Shown here: positions 47,561 through 60,161 of the stretch, piece after piece
Layout of the letters: each line of letters starts with the position of its first letter
Position numbering within the stretch: position 1 is the first letter of the stretch
Assembly: GCF_041146795.1 (NCBI RefSeq)
Contig: NC_135177.1
Location: 7,914,560-7,978,559, forward strand
Direction: 5' to 3'
DNA: 64,000 bases
From: Maylandia zebra
Taxonomy: Eukaryota > Chordata > Actinopteri > Cichliformes > Cichlidae
The notes under the pieces: model-generated
Databases searched by the model: none
What the model was told of the DNA's origin: nothing
Seen by the model: the letters and a program-made list of their open reading frames with translations, nothing else
Program-made: the position numbers and the translations under genes

Positions 47561-50224
47561 TGTTTTGAATGTGAAGCTGTTCCTGTGATGCCTTCAAATC
47601 TGTTTCAGTCTGCAGTTTTTTACAGTTCAGACCCAAAGTGACTCAAACATTTACTTAAAAGAGGTTTTTGTTCGTCTGGGTTTTCCTGCTCAGCAGCGCT
47701 AAACAGGCAAAAGCAGAAAATTGCATATTACATTTGGCCCGCGAAGCCATACCAAATTATTATTAGAGATGGCCTACTGGTATTATACAGCTAATATATA
47801 TATTGTTTAGTATTAAGCTTTGCTTGTTCCATATTCAGTTTTTCAGCAAAACTTGTTTTAGTCCATAAGAAGAGATTCATTCTTAAATCTGGAGGAAGAT
47901 TTGTTTTTCAAAAAATATTAATGTTATCCCGCGACCTTGTTCCAGTTTTGAATTTTGGCCCACTGTGTATTTGAGTTTGACACCCCTGTTTTAAAATAAG
48001 TTTAGAAATTAAAAATACTAATAACACACCAGGAAAAAGCCAACAGCACGAGTCCTGAAAGGCTTAAAGAGAAAATAAACGCACAAAGAATGAAACAAAA
48101 AGGCACAAAACCTCAAAACAAGAGTGAATTAAATCTGACCGACACACAAAGATGCTAAAAGCCCCAAACATGAACCTGTGAGGTCATTAATATCTGTGTG
48201 TGTGTGTGTGTGTGTACTTGTTTACATGTCTTTGTGGGGACCAAAATGCCCGTCCCCACAAGTTTGAAGACATTTTTGGGACTCAGGATGTGGTTTTAGT
48301 GTCAGGGACAGTCAGATCAGGGTTAGGCATTCAGTCTTAATGATTAGAGTAAAAGGCTGAGGAGAGCATGATGTCAAATAGATGTCCCCACAAGGATATG
48401 AAAACACAACCGTGTGTGTGTTACTGTGAATTTGTGAGAAAAGTGAAGATTTCAGAATCAGTGAGAAATGTTTCACTTCCTGTTGGTGAAGAAGAGCAGA
48501 CTCCTCTTCAGCCACAGAAATAAAGAAGCTTTTATTTTGTCAGCCTGACAAACACGAGCTCAGCCACGAGCAGCGGCGACCCTGCAGAGGTGAAGGTCAC
48601 AGTCAGAATCAGCGCTGGTGCCAGAGAACCGCACAAGGACGGCCTCATTGGTCACGCCTGAGTTCATTATGTGATGGTAACAAGCTGATTATAACAGAAC
48701 AGGAAACACACGTCTGCTCATCTGCTGCTGCTGCTTTTATCAGTCTGCCAACAAAACCTCACAAGAAAGAAGTTTTTGTGAGTTTGCAGCGTTCCTCTAA
48801 ACTGAAAACTAAACCAGACTGAAAATGGGAGCATGCACCCACACTCAAAAGTCAGGCAGCTTAAATGTGTTTGTCTTCATCTGTAGTTACGTTTCATTGG
48901 CTGGAAATGTGCTAACTGGAATCATTCATGAGTCCAGATGAACAAAAACAAGTGTTTACTGCTCCACACTGCACGAATCTGAGTCAAAATCACTCAGACG
49001 CGCCCACGTAGACATTCCACTAAAACCATGTGACCACCTTCACCTTTAAACCTGTCGTGAATATAATTTTAGACTTTTCACTTTATTTTGAAAGAACACA
49101 TTTGCAGGAAGTGCGGCTGCTGCAGAAACTCTTCACTTTTCACTGGCTTTAATCTTGAAGGTTTCTCCAGATGTGGAACATTCATGCTAAACATTCAACA
49201 TCTGACGACCGTCTCCGTGTAAAACACTGACAAACTCAAACTTTATACAGTAACTGACAGATTTATTCCTCCATTTTCAGGCATTTCACAATGAACTTGG
49301 ATTAGTTTGATGATTTTATTCACGTTGGTGAATAAAACCAGCCAAGAGGCTGATTCCTGCAGAGGAGGAGGCAGAGTGGAGGAATCTGCAGGTTCTGTCT
49401 CTAACACACAACCAGAGCTTCAATCATAACAAGCACATAATAAAACCATGATCCCCCCCGATTGACTCTTTTAGCCTGTTTCCTCTGGATCGAACAGGAT
49501 CTAACAAACCCCAGCTTCTGCTGGGACACTGGTCATCATGGGAGGAAAAAGATGGCTGCCGTGTTGCTGTTTCCTGTCTTACACCAGGGTTATACTTCCT
49601 GTATCTGTTTTTAATCAGAGGATGAACCTAAAGCTTTCAGTCTGCTCTACAACCCACCACCTATCCACACGTCTTCTAAGTGACTGGAAATCAGTAAAAC
49701 TTCTACCAGACTTTAGTAAATATTGCATTACGATGAGCAGACAGATTTTAATCTCAGCATCGCAGATTTTTCAGGACACTGGAAGAGTTCCTGCCGTGGA
49801 TTTAGATGTTAGTGTTGTGTGGATGATCCCATTCTGTGATCTTTGTGTTACTAACACTGATGTTTTTACACTTTAGGACCCTCGAGACCTCTGCTGCTCA
49901 GCCGTCCTGATCGCTGCCTCCACTTTAACCAGTGCCAGAGGCTGTAACCTCTGATCATTTCACCTGCACTGACAGTAAAACTCTTCTCCACAACCAAACG
50001 TGCCATAAACCCATCACAGCTTCATCATCAGCTCAGTCTCAGCAACATGCAACATGCAGACATGCAGCAGAAACTCTGCAGGGAACGTCTGAAGTCTGTT
50101 CTTCAGTTTTCCCAGCTCACTGTTTATTGAACATGAGACAGAAAAATAACTTCACCTTTAATGTGAAACTTTTATCGCCTGTGACATGTTTGCAGGTAGT
50201 CTTCGTGCTGTGATTTAGTAAAAA
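47561..50224. other. Non-coding, nothing assigned
   Basis: It contains a (TG)n run at about 48195-48214 and AT-rich repeat-like sequence. The short open frames, including those at 49538 and 49932, show no family motif and have no clean splice context. Confidence 0.4.
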
Positions 50225-50501
50225 CTACAAGTCCCAGCATCCTCTGTGTTTAGGGAGGAGCAGTGAAAGTGAAAGTGTTGATCCTCCGTTCAGAGCAGCA
50301 GGAGGAGGAAGGTGGAGCTGAGGCAGGTGAGTGTTAACATGAATATGTTTCTTCTTATGACATAACATAATTCCATGCTGTTCGTGTCTGTGGGTGAAAC
50401 GTGAGGCCGGTCGGCTCCTCTGAGCGATGGTTTCCTGTAAGTAGAGAGGAAGTGAGTTTAGCTGAGAGAGCAGGAGGAGAGTGAGAGCTGTGCTGAGGCA
50501 G
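50225..50501 (+). other. Two alternative candidate 5' UTR exons of the NLR gene
   Basis: Two similar sequences end in GCTGAGGCAG (50326; 50501), each followed by the donor GTGAGTGTTAACA. The upstream parts (AGCAGCAGGAGGAGG; AGAGCAGGAGGAGAG) are also alike, so one is a duplicate of the other. The next acceptor in phase is at 53255. This gene model is inference. Confidence 0.5.
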
Positions 50502-50620
50502 GTGAGTGTTAACACCGCTCTGACATTACTGTGTCTCTGTGGCGGGAACAACAGGCTCCATCAGTGGAGGCAAAAATAATCAGACTTTGGTTTTTCAAAG
50601 GAAACATCTTTATGTCGGGA

Positions 50621-50698
50621 GAAGCCGCGCGCTCATTGGATAACGACTTGTCAATCTCAAGTTATTAGCCAATGAACGCGCAGTTCACAGTAAGACCC
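50621..50698 (+). promoter_or_regulatory. Inverted CCAAT-type module, copy 1
   Basis: GCGCGCTCATTGGATAAC and, 22 bp on, TTATTAGCCAATGAACGCGC form an imperfect inverted repeat holding two opposed CCAAT cores. The same module recurs at 50936-51012. Confidence 0.5.
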
Positions 50699-50935
50699 GC
50701 CTTTAACACGACATTTTTAAAAACTAAAATGGCGACAGAAACTCTGAATGGAGTTCAGGCTGATTTTATGAAAGTGCGACGTTTGAGCCACTTCCTGTTC
50801 TCAGTCCCGGCGTCCTGATCACCGAGGTTTCTGTTGCTCTGATATCTGATATTGATTATATCGGTAAACAGGCTGTAGGCAGAAACATCAGGTCTAATCT
50901 GAAAATCCCTTCAGAAACAAACTTATGTCCGTGTG

Positions 50936-51012
50936 ATGCCGCACGCTGATTGGATAACCACCTGTCAGTCTCAGGGTATTAGCCAATGAGCGCGCAGATT
51001 CACAGTAAGACC
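50936..51012 (+). promoter_or_regulatory. Inverted CCAAT-type module, copy 2
   Basis: GCACGCTGATTGGATAAC and TATTAGCCAATGAGCGCGC, followed by CACAGTAAGACC as in copy 1. The two copies are about 80% alike over 77 bp. Confidence 0.5.
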
Positions 51013-51309
51013 GTATCAAGTCATTCTTTTAAACTAACACATCGACAGTAAAACTGTAACGTGTCCTGTGATCTATAAACACTCTGTGATGAATAATCTG
51101 AAGTTTTTTTGATCCTGGCAGTAGTTTCCTGTCACAGAGCAGAAGCTGCAGGCAGTTTTTGGCAGCTTTATATTTAATTTTTTCCAAAATAAATCAATAA
51201 AGGTAGAAAAGAACTCTCAGTGACATTAAAAATCTATTTTTAAAGACAGATGTGACCAAGTGCAACAAATATAAGATGATATGTTTACAGATATTTGAAG
51301 TATTGATCA

Positions 51310-52917
51310 TACTTCAGATCAATAGAAGAGCACCTCTTCAACCTGAGCCTGAGGTTGGGAAGAGTCCCACAGCTCTGGAAAACCTCCTGTGTTGTACCAG
51401 TGCCAAAGACTTCACGCCCCAAGGACCTCAACAGCTACAGGCCGGTGGCTCTGACATCCCACCTGATGAAGACCCTGGAGCGGTTGGTCCTGGCTCAGCT
51501 TCGGCGCCTAACAAGCTCATCACTGGACCCACTTCAGTTTGCCTACCAGCCTGGCATTGGAGCGGATGATGCCGTCATTCACCTCCTACATCGTTCCCTC
51601 GCTCACCTGGAGACCGCTGGAAGCACTGTGAGAATCATGTTCTTTGATTTCTCCAGTGCCTTCAACACTATTCTTCCCTCGGTTCTGAAGGACAAGCTGG
51701 AGAACTCTGGAGTGGACCATCACCTCACTACCTGGATTTTGGACTACCTCACCGACCGACCACAGTATGTGAGGACTCAGGGCTGTGTGTCGGACAGGGT
51801 CGTCTGCAGTACGGGGGCCCCACAGGGAACGGTTCTGGCTCCGTTCCTCTTCACCATCTACACTGCAGACTTCTCCCACAATTCCACCCAGTGCTTCCTG
51901 CAGAAGTTCTCTGATGACTCTGCAATAGTCGGCCTCATCACTGATGGGGACGACAAGGAGTACAGAGGACTGACTCAAGACTTTGTGGACTGGTGCCAGC
52001 TGAACTACCTCCAGATCAACGCCAGTAAAACCAAGGAGCTGGTGGTAGACTTCCGCAGGCACAAGCATTCTCCACTGCAACCACTGAACATCCAGGGTAT
52101 GGACATTGAGGCTGTGGACAGCTACAGGTACCTTGGTGTTCATCTGAACAACAGACTGGACTGGACTCATAACTCAGACGCCCTCTACAGGAAAGGGCAG
52201 AGCAGGCTGTACCTGCTGCGGAGACTCAGGTCGTTTGGGGTGGAGGGCCCACTCCTGAAGACCTTCTATGACTCTGTGGTGGCTTCTGCTATCTTTTATG
52301 GTGTGGTCTGCTGGGGCGGCAGCATCTCTGCTGGGGACAGGAAGAGACTGAACAGGGTGATCCGAAGGGCCAGCTCTGTTCTAGGATGCCCTCTGGACCC
52401 AGTGGAGGTGGTGAGTGACAGGAGAACGGCGGCTAAGCTGTCATCCCTGTTGGACAACGTCTCCCACCCCATGCACCAGACTGTGACAGCACTGAGCAGC
52501 TCCTTCAGTGGGAGACTGCGGCACCCACGGTGTGGGACGGAGAGATTTCGCAGGTCTTTCCTCCCCACTGCTGTCAGACTCCATAATAAAGACTTTAACT
52601 GAACAAACACACACATCCACACATGTGCAATAACACTAAGTGCAATAATCCTTTCTGTCATCGTTGTATTTTTACTCAGTTGTACATAGCATTCGTATTC
52701 TATTTTTATCTTATTGTATATTTTTATTCTATTTTATTCTACTGTATATAGTATTTTATTTTATTCTATTCTGTACAGCTGTGTACTGTATTTATTCTTA
52801 TTGTATTCTAATTTTTGCGTCATAACTTTTGCACTGTCCACTTCCTGCTGTGACAAAACAAATTTCCCACGTGTGGGACTAATAAAGGTTATCTTATCTT
52901 ATCTTATCTTATCTTAT
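51310..52917 (+). mobile_element. LINE, L2/Rex1-like, 5'-truncated, with (TTATC)n tail
   Basis: It starts within the reverse transcriptase region, includes the 3' UTR and ends in TATCTTATCTTATCTTATC-type repeats at about 52887-52917. Its 3' end is nearly the same as 37629-37774. It lies in the presumed 5' UTR intron of the NLR gene. Confidence 0.9.
51355..52602 (+). CDS. LINE reverse transcriptase, partial
   Basis: An open frame of about 415 codons, with coding continuing upstream to about 51310. Motifs in order: LNSYRPVALTSHLMKTLERL, LDPLQFAYQPGIGADDAVIH, IMFFDFSSAFNTI (first catalytic Asp), STGAPQGTVLAPFLFTIYTA, FSDDSAIVGL (catalytic DD, in the FxDD form) and YRYLGVHLNN. It ends RLHNKDFN-TGA. 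The N-terminal endonuclease is missing through 5' truncation. The frame is uninterrupted, which suggests a fairly young insertion. Clade (L2, Rex1 or relative) is from motif memory only. Confidence 0.9.
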   Translation: MGRVPQLWKTSCVVPVPKTSRPKDLNSYRPVALTSHLMKTLERLVLAQLRRLTSSSLDPLQFAYQPGIGADDAVIHLLHRSLAHLETAGSTVRIMFFDFSSAFNTILPSVLKDKLENSGVDHHLTTWILDYLTDRPQYVRTQGCVSDRVVCSTGAPQGTVLAPFLFTIYTADFSHNSTQCFLQKFSDDSAIVGLITDGDDKEYRGLTQDFVDWCQLNYLQINASKTKELVVDFRRHKHSPLQPLNIQGMDIEAVDSYRYLGVHLNNRLDWTHNSDALYRKGQSRLYLLRRLRSFGVEGPLLKTFYDSVVASAIFYGVVCWGGSISAGDRKRLNRVIRRASSVLGCPLDPVEVVSDRRTAAKLSSLLDNVSHPMHQTVTALSSSFSGRLRHPRCGTERFRRSFLPTAVRLHNKDFN

Positions 52918-53281
52918 GTAGAACACAGAGCAGGCCCAATAACACAGAGTCATCCTGCTCACAAACAGCACTTTGGTTTCATGAGCTCACTTCCTGCAGT
53001 GATCCTCAGCTTCTCTCCAAAGGAGCTGTAACATGTGGGCTCCTCACCATGATGATGATCCCAAACACTCTGAGTTCCTTCATCCACCTGATCATGTACT
53101 TATTAAATAATGTGATAGTTTTGGTGTTTTTTAAAGACTTTGAGCCTCTAAAATAACTGGTTTGGACTTTAGGGCCAAAGCTCCAACATTAGAAACCCGT
53201 CAGTGTGATGCTTCCAGTACAACAACACCTCTGAGTGTGTGTGTTTACCTCTCAGACTAACTCCACCCTGACATCAAGAAG

Positions 53282-56200
53282 ATGGAGGAAGAGGACGGAG
53301 CAGCATCTGCAGCATCCAGCTGTGTGTCTGTGAGGAGTGACGGGGTTACACAAACACCTCCACCTTACAGTCATGGACCTGCAGCAATAATGTAAGAACA
53401 CTCCTAACTTTATTAGTCATTTCAACATAACCATGACAGAATCATTGATCTGTGATTGGTTCAAACTGTTTGATCTGAGTTTGATTTTTATTGACTTGTT
53501 TTCTTGCTAAGATCTGAACTCTGTAAGTTTAAGTGAAGTCAGTGCAGCAGAATCAGAGAGAAGAGCTGAGAACAAATTGAGTTCATTCAGAGACAGAAAA
53601 ACTGGCTGATGACTGTCTGACCTGTCAGCGTTATGAAGCAGACACAATATCACAGAGTGATCAGCTGATCATATGGCTGTCAGAGAGAACTGATCAGTTA
53701 TTGATGTTTGTGTTTGCAGAGGTCAGCGGTCACAGTCTCCAGCATCCAGCTGTGCGTCTGTGAGGAGTGACTGGTCCAGAGAAAGACCTCTAGACTTCAG
53801 TAATGAACCTGCACCAACAAAGGTCTTCAATCATGGAGCTCAGCTGACCATGTAAGAGAGCTGCTGACTCATTTACGGGTGTTTGAAATTCTGTGACCAC
53901 TTTGTAATTATTCAATTCAATTATCTTTTTAAAAGTCAGGTCAAGGCTCCAAAAGCCCAAAGGTGATATAAGGGTGGTGACTCACAACAGTTTTTGTTTG
54001 CTGGATCATTTTAGTTCAGCTGGGTGTCTTTCCTTTTGTTATATTTCTTTAAGAGTTCAAAATGTGTTAATTACATAAATAAAATGTAATTTTCTCTGTA
54101 GCACTTCATGGATTTCACAAGCAACACACCTTAGTTGTTCACACAAAGCATAAAGGTAAAAAACAATATATACAGTGTTATCTTCATTTTAGATGTCAAA
54201 AAGTATTTGTGGCTCCCAGTGTTTTCTTTTGCGTGGAAACCGGCTCCAAATGGCTCTTTGGGTGTTAAAGGTTGCTGACCCCTGACCTAATGGTATATTT
54301 TTTTTGGCTGGATCGTTCTATAAAAACCTGAATCAAATCTGAGAAAAGTTTCCACCTGACCTATTGAATGTTATTGAAGCCAGAAGTTTGCCTTCATACT
54401 GTGTTTCTTGCATGTCTTTTGTGGTATACTAATTGATGTGAAATGAATGCAATGTGGTTGTATTTGCAGAGGTCAGAGATCACAGTCTCCAGTATCCAGC
54501 TGTGTGTCTGTGAGGAGTGACGTGTCCAAAGACAGACCCCCATATGTCAGTGATGAACCTGCACCAACAGTGAATTTCATTCATGGAGCTCAGCTGACCA
54601 TGTAAGAGAGCTGCTAAGTCAGAGTTCAAAGGATGTTTCTATAAATGTGTTCTACCAGTGACATCATAAATGATTCCTAATGGTGGTCCGGGTACGATAA
54701 TGCTAGTATTAATCCTAGTAGTAATGCAATCCAAGGTAATGATTTCTTCTCTGTTGATGTGAACATCTCTGCAGCAGTCTGTACTCTAATCTGAGACAAC
54801 TATTACTGACAGAAACCATCACATTATCCAGTTTGTGTGTTTGCAGCTGCTTAAACTATTTTAAACAGAGATTAATCAGTAATTCATGTCATATGAATGT
54901 GATGTGTTTGTGTTTGCAGAGGTCAGAGGTCACAGTCTCCAGTATCCAGCTGTGTATCTGTGAGGAGTGACTGGTCCAAAGACATACCTCCAAACTTCAG
55001 TCATGAACCTGCAGCAACAATGTTCTTCAGTCATGGAGCTCAGCTGACCATGTAAGAGAGCTGCTGACTCATTTACGGGTGTTTGAAATTCTGTGACCAC
55101 TTTGTAATTTTATATGTCTACATAAAAGTGATCTTAAACTTAAAGGAGACAAAGATGACCCAGAACACAAATGAGAGAGGAATATTGGACTCAGGATAAT
55201 AATCTGAACTGAGTCATCAGAAACAGAAAGATGGTCTCAACAGGCCACTGAGCTGATCTCCAAAGAAAGAAGAAGATTGAAGAGTCCGAGGCTGTTTATT
55301 TGTCACAGGCATCGTCAAACATGTACAACACAGTGAAATGTGCTGAGCTGCTCCTGTGACTGGACAAAACATTAGAAACAATCATTAAATGAAATAATGA
55401 AACATTGTGCAGATGTAATGTTAAAGTGCTTTGTGCCACATTAGCACAGCATGTACTGACAGAGCAGTGCAAGCAGAACAAAGCAAATGAACAAAGTGAT
55501 GTAAACAGAGTAACTGAACAGAGTGAGCAGAGTAATATCAGCAGTAATGAAGCAGCAGGATCAGTGTAGCAGCGTGTGACGTCATAATGAATCAGGTATG
55601 ATCTGAAATATGACAGTGAGACAAGAACATGATGTAAGGTCCTGTTTAAACCCTGATGGTGATGCTATGAGGGGAGCATGTTCTGATTTAGGACTTGGAT
55701 GGTCTGAGGATAGAAGCTCCTCTCTGTTTGTGTCCTGATGGTGCAGAAGCTTCTGCCTGATTGTGGAAGGAGCTGAAGCCAGCATCATCCCAGAGGTGAA
55801 GCTCCTCTGTGTGCAGACCTGAGGTCAGATTCCTCCAGGCTGATGTTCAGGATCTACAGAAACGTGTGGTTGTAGTTATTGCTGCACTGTGTGCTGACAG
55901 CAGATACTCAGAACAAAGCGCTGCACACGTGTTCTTTACAAACATCTCTACATAGAAAATATGGATTATGGCAGTGAATGAACACGTTTCTGTCATTTGT
56001 TTCATTGTCTTCTTTTTTCTGCCTGTGTTCATGTGATTAATGTCTAACACATAAACAGGTTTGTAATCAAACATCACATCATCAGGGAGGCATCATGAAA
56101 CAAAGTTACTGCTGGAGGCTGAACTCAATTTGGTGGCAATGTTCAAAAATATCACTCGGATCATTTCAAAGCTTTTACTTCTTCTTTTTCACTTCTGTAA

Positions 56201-58745
56201 AATAAGAGAAAGAAAATCAGAACCCAGAAGTTCACTTCCTGCTGACTGAACTCTTTCAAAATAAAGCTGAAAGCTCTTAATGTGACACCGCTGCTCCACC
56301 ACAGTTTTTAGAGGAGGTCAAAGGTCAGTTCAAAGTGATGGATCCCAAACTTCCAGTACATCCAGTGAAGGACATAATCAGCTCTGTGATGAAGGCTTTT
56401 ACTGTGGAGTTTGTAGGCTGATCACTCTGTGTTTAATAAGACAGGAACAGCAAAGGAAACTTGGATTCTGAACTCAAACTCAAGTTTCTCCACTTTGACT
56501 TTTCTCTGTGACCATCAGAGCTTCTGCACAGTGTCATCAAATCTGGATGTTTGTCACTGACAGTCAATGATTTTAGTGATAAAGAAATGTGTTCACAGAG
56601 GGAGGAAGAGGAGTGGTGTCTGTGAGGAGGAGCAGCTGTCCTGCTGTGCTTTGTGTCAGAACGTCCTGAAGGATCCAGTCTCTACCAGCTGTGGACACTG
56701 GTTATGCAGACAGTGCATCTCCTCATACTGGGACCAGTCTGCTTCATCAGGAGACTCGTCCTGTCCCCAGTGTGGAGAAAGATCCAGAACCAGAGCTGGA
56801 CTGCAGACTGCCAGTCAGAGCAGCTGTGTACAAAGTAAGACTGAACATCTGTCTGCTGATGGACTCATTTCTGAAAACTGGACTTCTTGTTGTTGTTCAG
56901 ACATTGAAGAGTTTTATTTCTGTTTTTCTTTCTTTCAGCAGATGTTGGTCTGCAGGAGGTTTTAGATGAACATAAGATCAGTCTGAGGAGGAGATGTGAA
57001 CGTGTGACTGAAGGAAGTGATGAAACAGGAAGTAGAACCCTCCTCAACAGGATCTACACTGAGCTCTACATCACAGAGGGACAGAGTGAAGAGGTTCATA
57101 CCCAACATGAGGTGAGGCAGCTGGAGACAGCTTCCAAGATGGACGCCCTCCATGACAGTCCAATCAGGTGCCAGGACATCTTTAAAGCCTTACCTGACCA
57201 ACAGAGACCCATCAGAGTGGTTCTGACCAATGGCGTGGCTGGTGTTGGAAAAACCTTCGCAGTGCAGAAGTTCACTCTGGACTGGGCAGAGGGCTTGGAG
57301 AACCAACATGTCAGTGTGGTGGTTCTGCTTTCATTCAGGGAGCTGAACCTGATCAGAGATGAGCAGTACAGTCTTCTGGAGCTGCTCCATGTTTTCCATC
57401 CAACATTACAGAAGGTCACAGCAGAGAAGCTGGCTGTCTCTCAGCTTTTGTTCATCTTTGACGGCCTGGATGAAACCAGACTTTCATTGGATTTCACCAA
57501 CAGGAAGCTGCTTTCTGATGTCACACAGAAGTCATCAGTCAGCCAGCTGCTGACAAACCTCATCCAAGGGAATCTGCTTCCCTCGGCTCTCGTCTGGATA
57601 ACTTCCCGACCTGCAGCAGCCAATCAGATCCCTCCTACGTGTGTTGACAGGCTAACAGAAGTACGAGGCTTCAATGACGCCCAGAAGGAGGAGTACTTCA
57701 GGAGGAGATTCAGTGATGAAGAGCTGTCCAGCAGAATCATCTCCCACATGAAGACATCCAGGAGCCTCCACATCATGTGTAGTATCCCAGTCTTCTGCTG
57801 GATCACTGCTACAGTTCTGGAGCACATGTTGACTACAGAGCAGAGAGGAGAGCTGCCCAAGACCCTGACTGACATGTACTCACACTTCCTGCTGGTTCAG
57901 ACAAAGAGGAAGAAGAACAAGTACCATGAGGGACGTGAGACGAGTCCACAGGAGCTCACGGAGGCTGACAGGGAAGTTCTTCTGAAGCTGGGGAGGCTGG
58001 CGTTTGAACATCTGGAGAAAGGAAACATCATGTTCTACCAAGAAGACCTGGAGCAGTGTGGTCTGGATGTGACAGAGGCCTCGGTGTACTCAGGAGTTTG
58101 TACAGAGATCTTCAAAAGAGAGTGTGTGATCTTCCAGAAACCAGTCTACTGCTTTGTTCATCTGAGCATTCAGGAGTTTCTGGCTGCAGTCTACATGTTC
58201 CACTGTCACACCAACAGGAAGACAGAGGTGCTGAAGGACTTCCTGGAAAATAATCCAGATGATCCTTACTATTACATTTCATTTTCGGATGATTTGCTGA
58301 TGAGAGTCATGTCTAAATCCCTCCAGAGTAAAAACGGTCGTCTGGACCTGTTTGTTCGCTTCCTTCATGGCCTTTGTCTGGAGTCCAACCAGAGACTCTT
58401 AGGAGGTCTGCTGGGTCAGACAGAGAATATTCCAGAAACCATCCAGAGAGTCATCAAGAGCCTGAAGGAGATGAACAGTGATAAAATCTCTCCTGACAGA
58501 AGCATCAACATCTTCCACTGTCTGATGGAGATGAACGACCTCTCAGTACATCAGGAGATCCAAGAGTTCCTGAAGTCAGAGAACAGATCAGAGAAGAAAC
58601 TCTCTGAGATCCACTGCTCAGCTCTGGCCTTCATGCTGCAGATGTCAGAGGAGGTTCTGGATGAGTTGGACCTGCAGAAGTACAACACATCAGAGCAGGG
58701 ACGACACAGACTGATTCCAGCTGTGAGAAACTGCAGAAAGGCTCG
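53282..58745 (+). CDS. Fish NLR gene: tandem N-terminal exons, RING finger, FISNA-NACHT; LRR part not present
   Basis: An intracellular pattern-sensing receptor of the fish-expanded NLRC3/NLRP12-like family. Coding exons: 53282-53391 (ATG; 5' UTR from 53256), 53720-53851, 54470-54601, 54920-55051, 56599-56834 and 56939-58745. All borders are GT/AG and phases agree, giving 849 codons plus two bases. Exons 2-4 are 132 bp each and read (I)[19 protein letters not shown] to GAQLTM. Exon 5 is a RING finger ([19 protein letters not shown]). Exon 6 has FISNA-like [15 protein letters not shown], Walker A GVAGVGKT (about residue 348), Walker [12 protein letters not shown], then winged-helix and HD2 parts, ending NCRKAR at a donor where LRR exons normally follow. 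None is found to 64000. The upstream part is intact; the gene is either truncated by transposons or continues beyond the window. Confidence 0.92.
55240..55860. repeat. Dispersed-repeat-like sequence in NLR intron 4
   Basis: Wording such as TTTATTTGTCACAGGCATCG and ACAACACAGTGAAATGTGCT is familiar from fish retroelements; class not assigned. Confidence 0.4.
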
Positions 58746-58792
58746 GTGAGTCCAGATGTGATCATTAACACCTTTAATTAGTGTAGATCAGT

Positions 58793-59866
58793 AGGGCTGT
58801 GCGATATGACCAAAATCTCATATCCCGATATAAGACATCTATTGTCCCAACAACGATATAAATCACAAAAAGTTTACATTTTCTGTAAATTCTGTGAATC
58901 TCGGGCAGCTCGACTTGTGTGAAGTGTTTCCAGCTGGGCGTCATGTACCTGGAGTCGAGTGTTTTAACCTTGTTTTAGACATAAGTTGTAACAGCCAATA
59001 TTTCTTTGAGTATTTATTACATGGCGTGCTGCGGGGAAAAGCCTGTTCTAACGTTTGAGTCTAAGGCTTATTTTCTAGCACCTGACGGCTCTTTTGCTTG
59101 TCATCCGTAAACACTCTGCATACTCTTTCACATGATTCCATTTATTTTGAAAGGTCTCAACAGGATCTTGAGCTTTATTGTGAAAGGTTTATGTGGAAAA
59201 TAAACAAGCGGACACGCGATGGTTTTACCGTCGTTGTTGCTAACGACAACTCATAAAAACAGGCACTTTTCCGTGCGTAGTGTGGTTATATTAAATATAA
59301 GAGAAAGAGAACTTAATTAACTAAATTAATATAACAAGTACAGTGACCATCAAAACCATGAAAAATTATTGCCGTAAACAGTTAATTTTGCGAACTGCGA
59401 AACACACGATAGCGTAAAATGAAACCATAGACGTTTTTATATCTTCATCCAATATATATGATTATATCAAACTGCCCAATAGATCAGTACATTTTTTTTC
59501 CTGACTTGTTAAAAAAGTTTATTGAAAATCTTCATTTTTTATCATTTATAGAGAAATATGCCACCACATAGGTGTGTGTCTTTGTTCAGCACCTTAGAAA
59601 CCAAAATCTGCTTCTTGTAGTTGTTTCCCGTCACCAGGGGGCAGTGTTGCAGCGTGAAACATCTGTGTTGTTTTTGTTAATTTTACTGAGCTCATGCTGT
59701 GTACCTACTGCTGGCGCACAGAGCTCGGACTGATCCTCCAGGAATGGTGGCAGCTTACTGGCCAAGAGGCAGTGATGTCATACCTGTTGCTCTCTAATCT
59801 GGATCTTAAACTGCTCTGGCATAAGTTCACAGCATATGTTACCATGGCAATTTACCCCGGTAAAAA
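58793..59866. mobile_element. hAT left-end fragment plus unassigned sequence
   Basis: It starts TAGGGCTGTGCGATATGACC, a hAT terminus. No right terminus is found; the later part is not recognised. Confidence 0.55.
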
Positions 59867-60161
59867 CTAGACATGGAGAGATCCGATATAACGTATCGGT
59901 ATCGGTCCGATAGTGACCTAAATTACTGGATCAGATATCGGAGACAAATAAAAATTTTTTTAATCCGATCCGAAGTATCACAAAATCACCTCACAAAACT
60001 TGCTACATGGCATAACCCAGCTCATGACCTTAGCACAGTAGATCAGTATTCGTCACGTGATAGAGCGGCTGTTGCGTGCGAGGCCTGTCGGCGGTCTGGT
60101 TGAGCATTTGGAGCCTTTCTACGTGCCTCCAAACTGCAGCATTTCATCTCGGAGAAAACTA

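Noticed and set aside
49538..50213. ORFs of 93-112 codons upstream of the NLR
   Set aside because: No domain motif, no conserved splice frame, composition like surrounding non-coding DNA.
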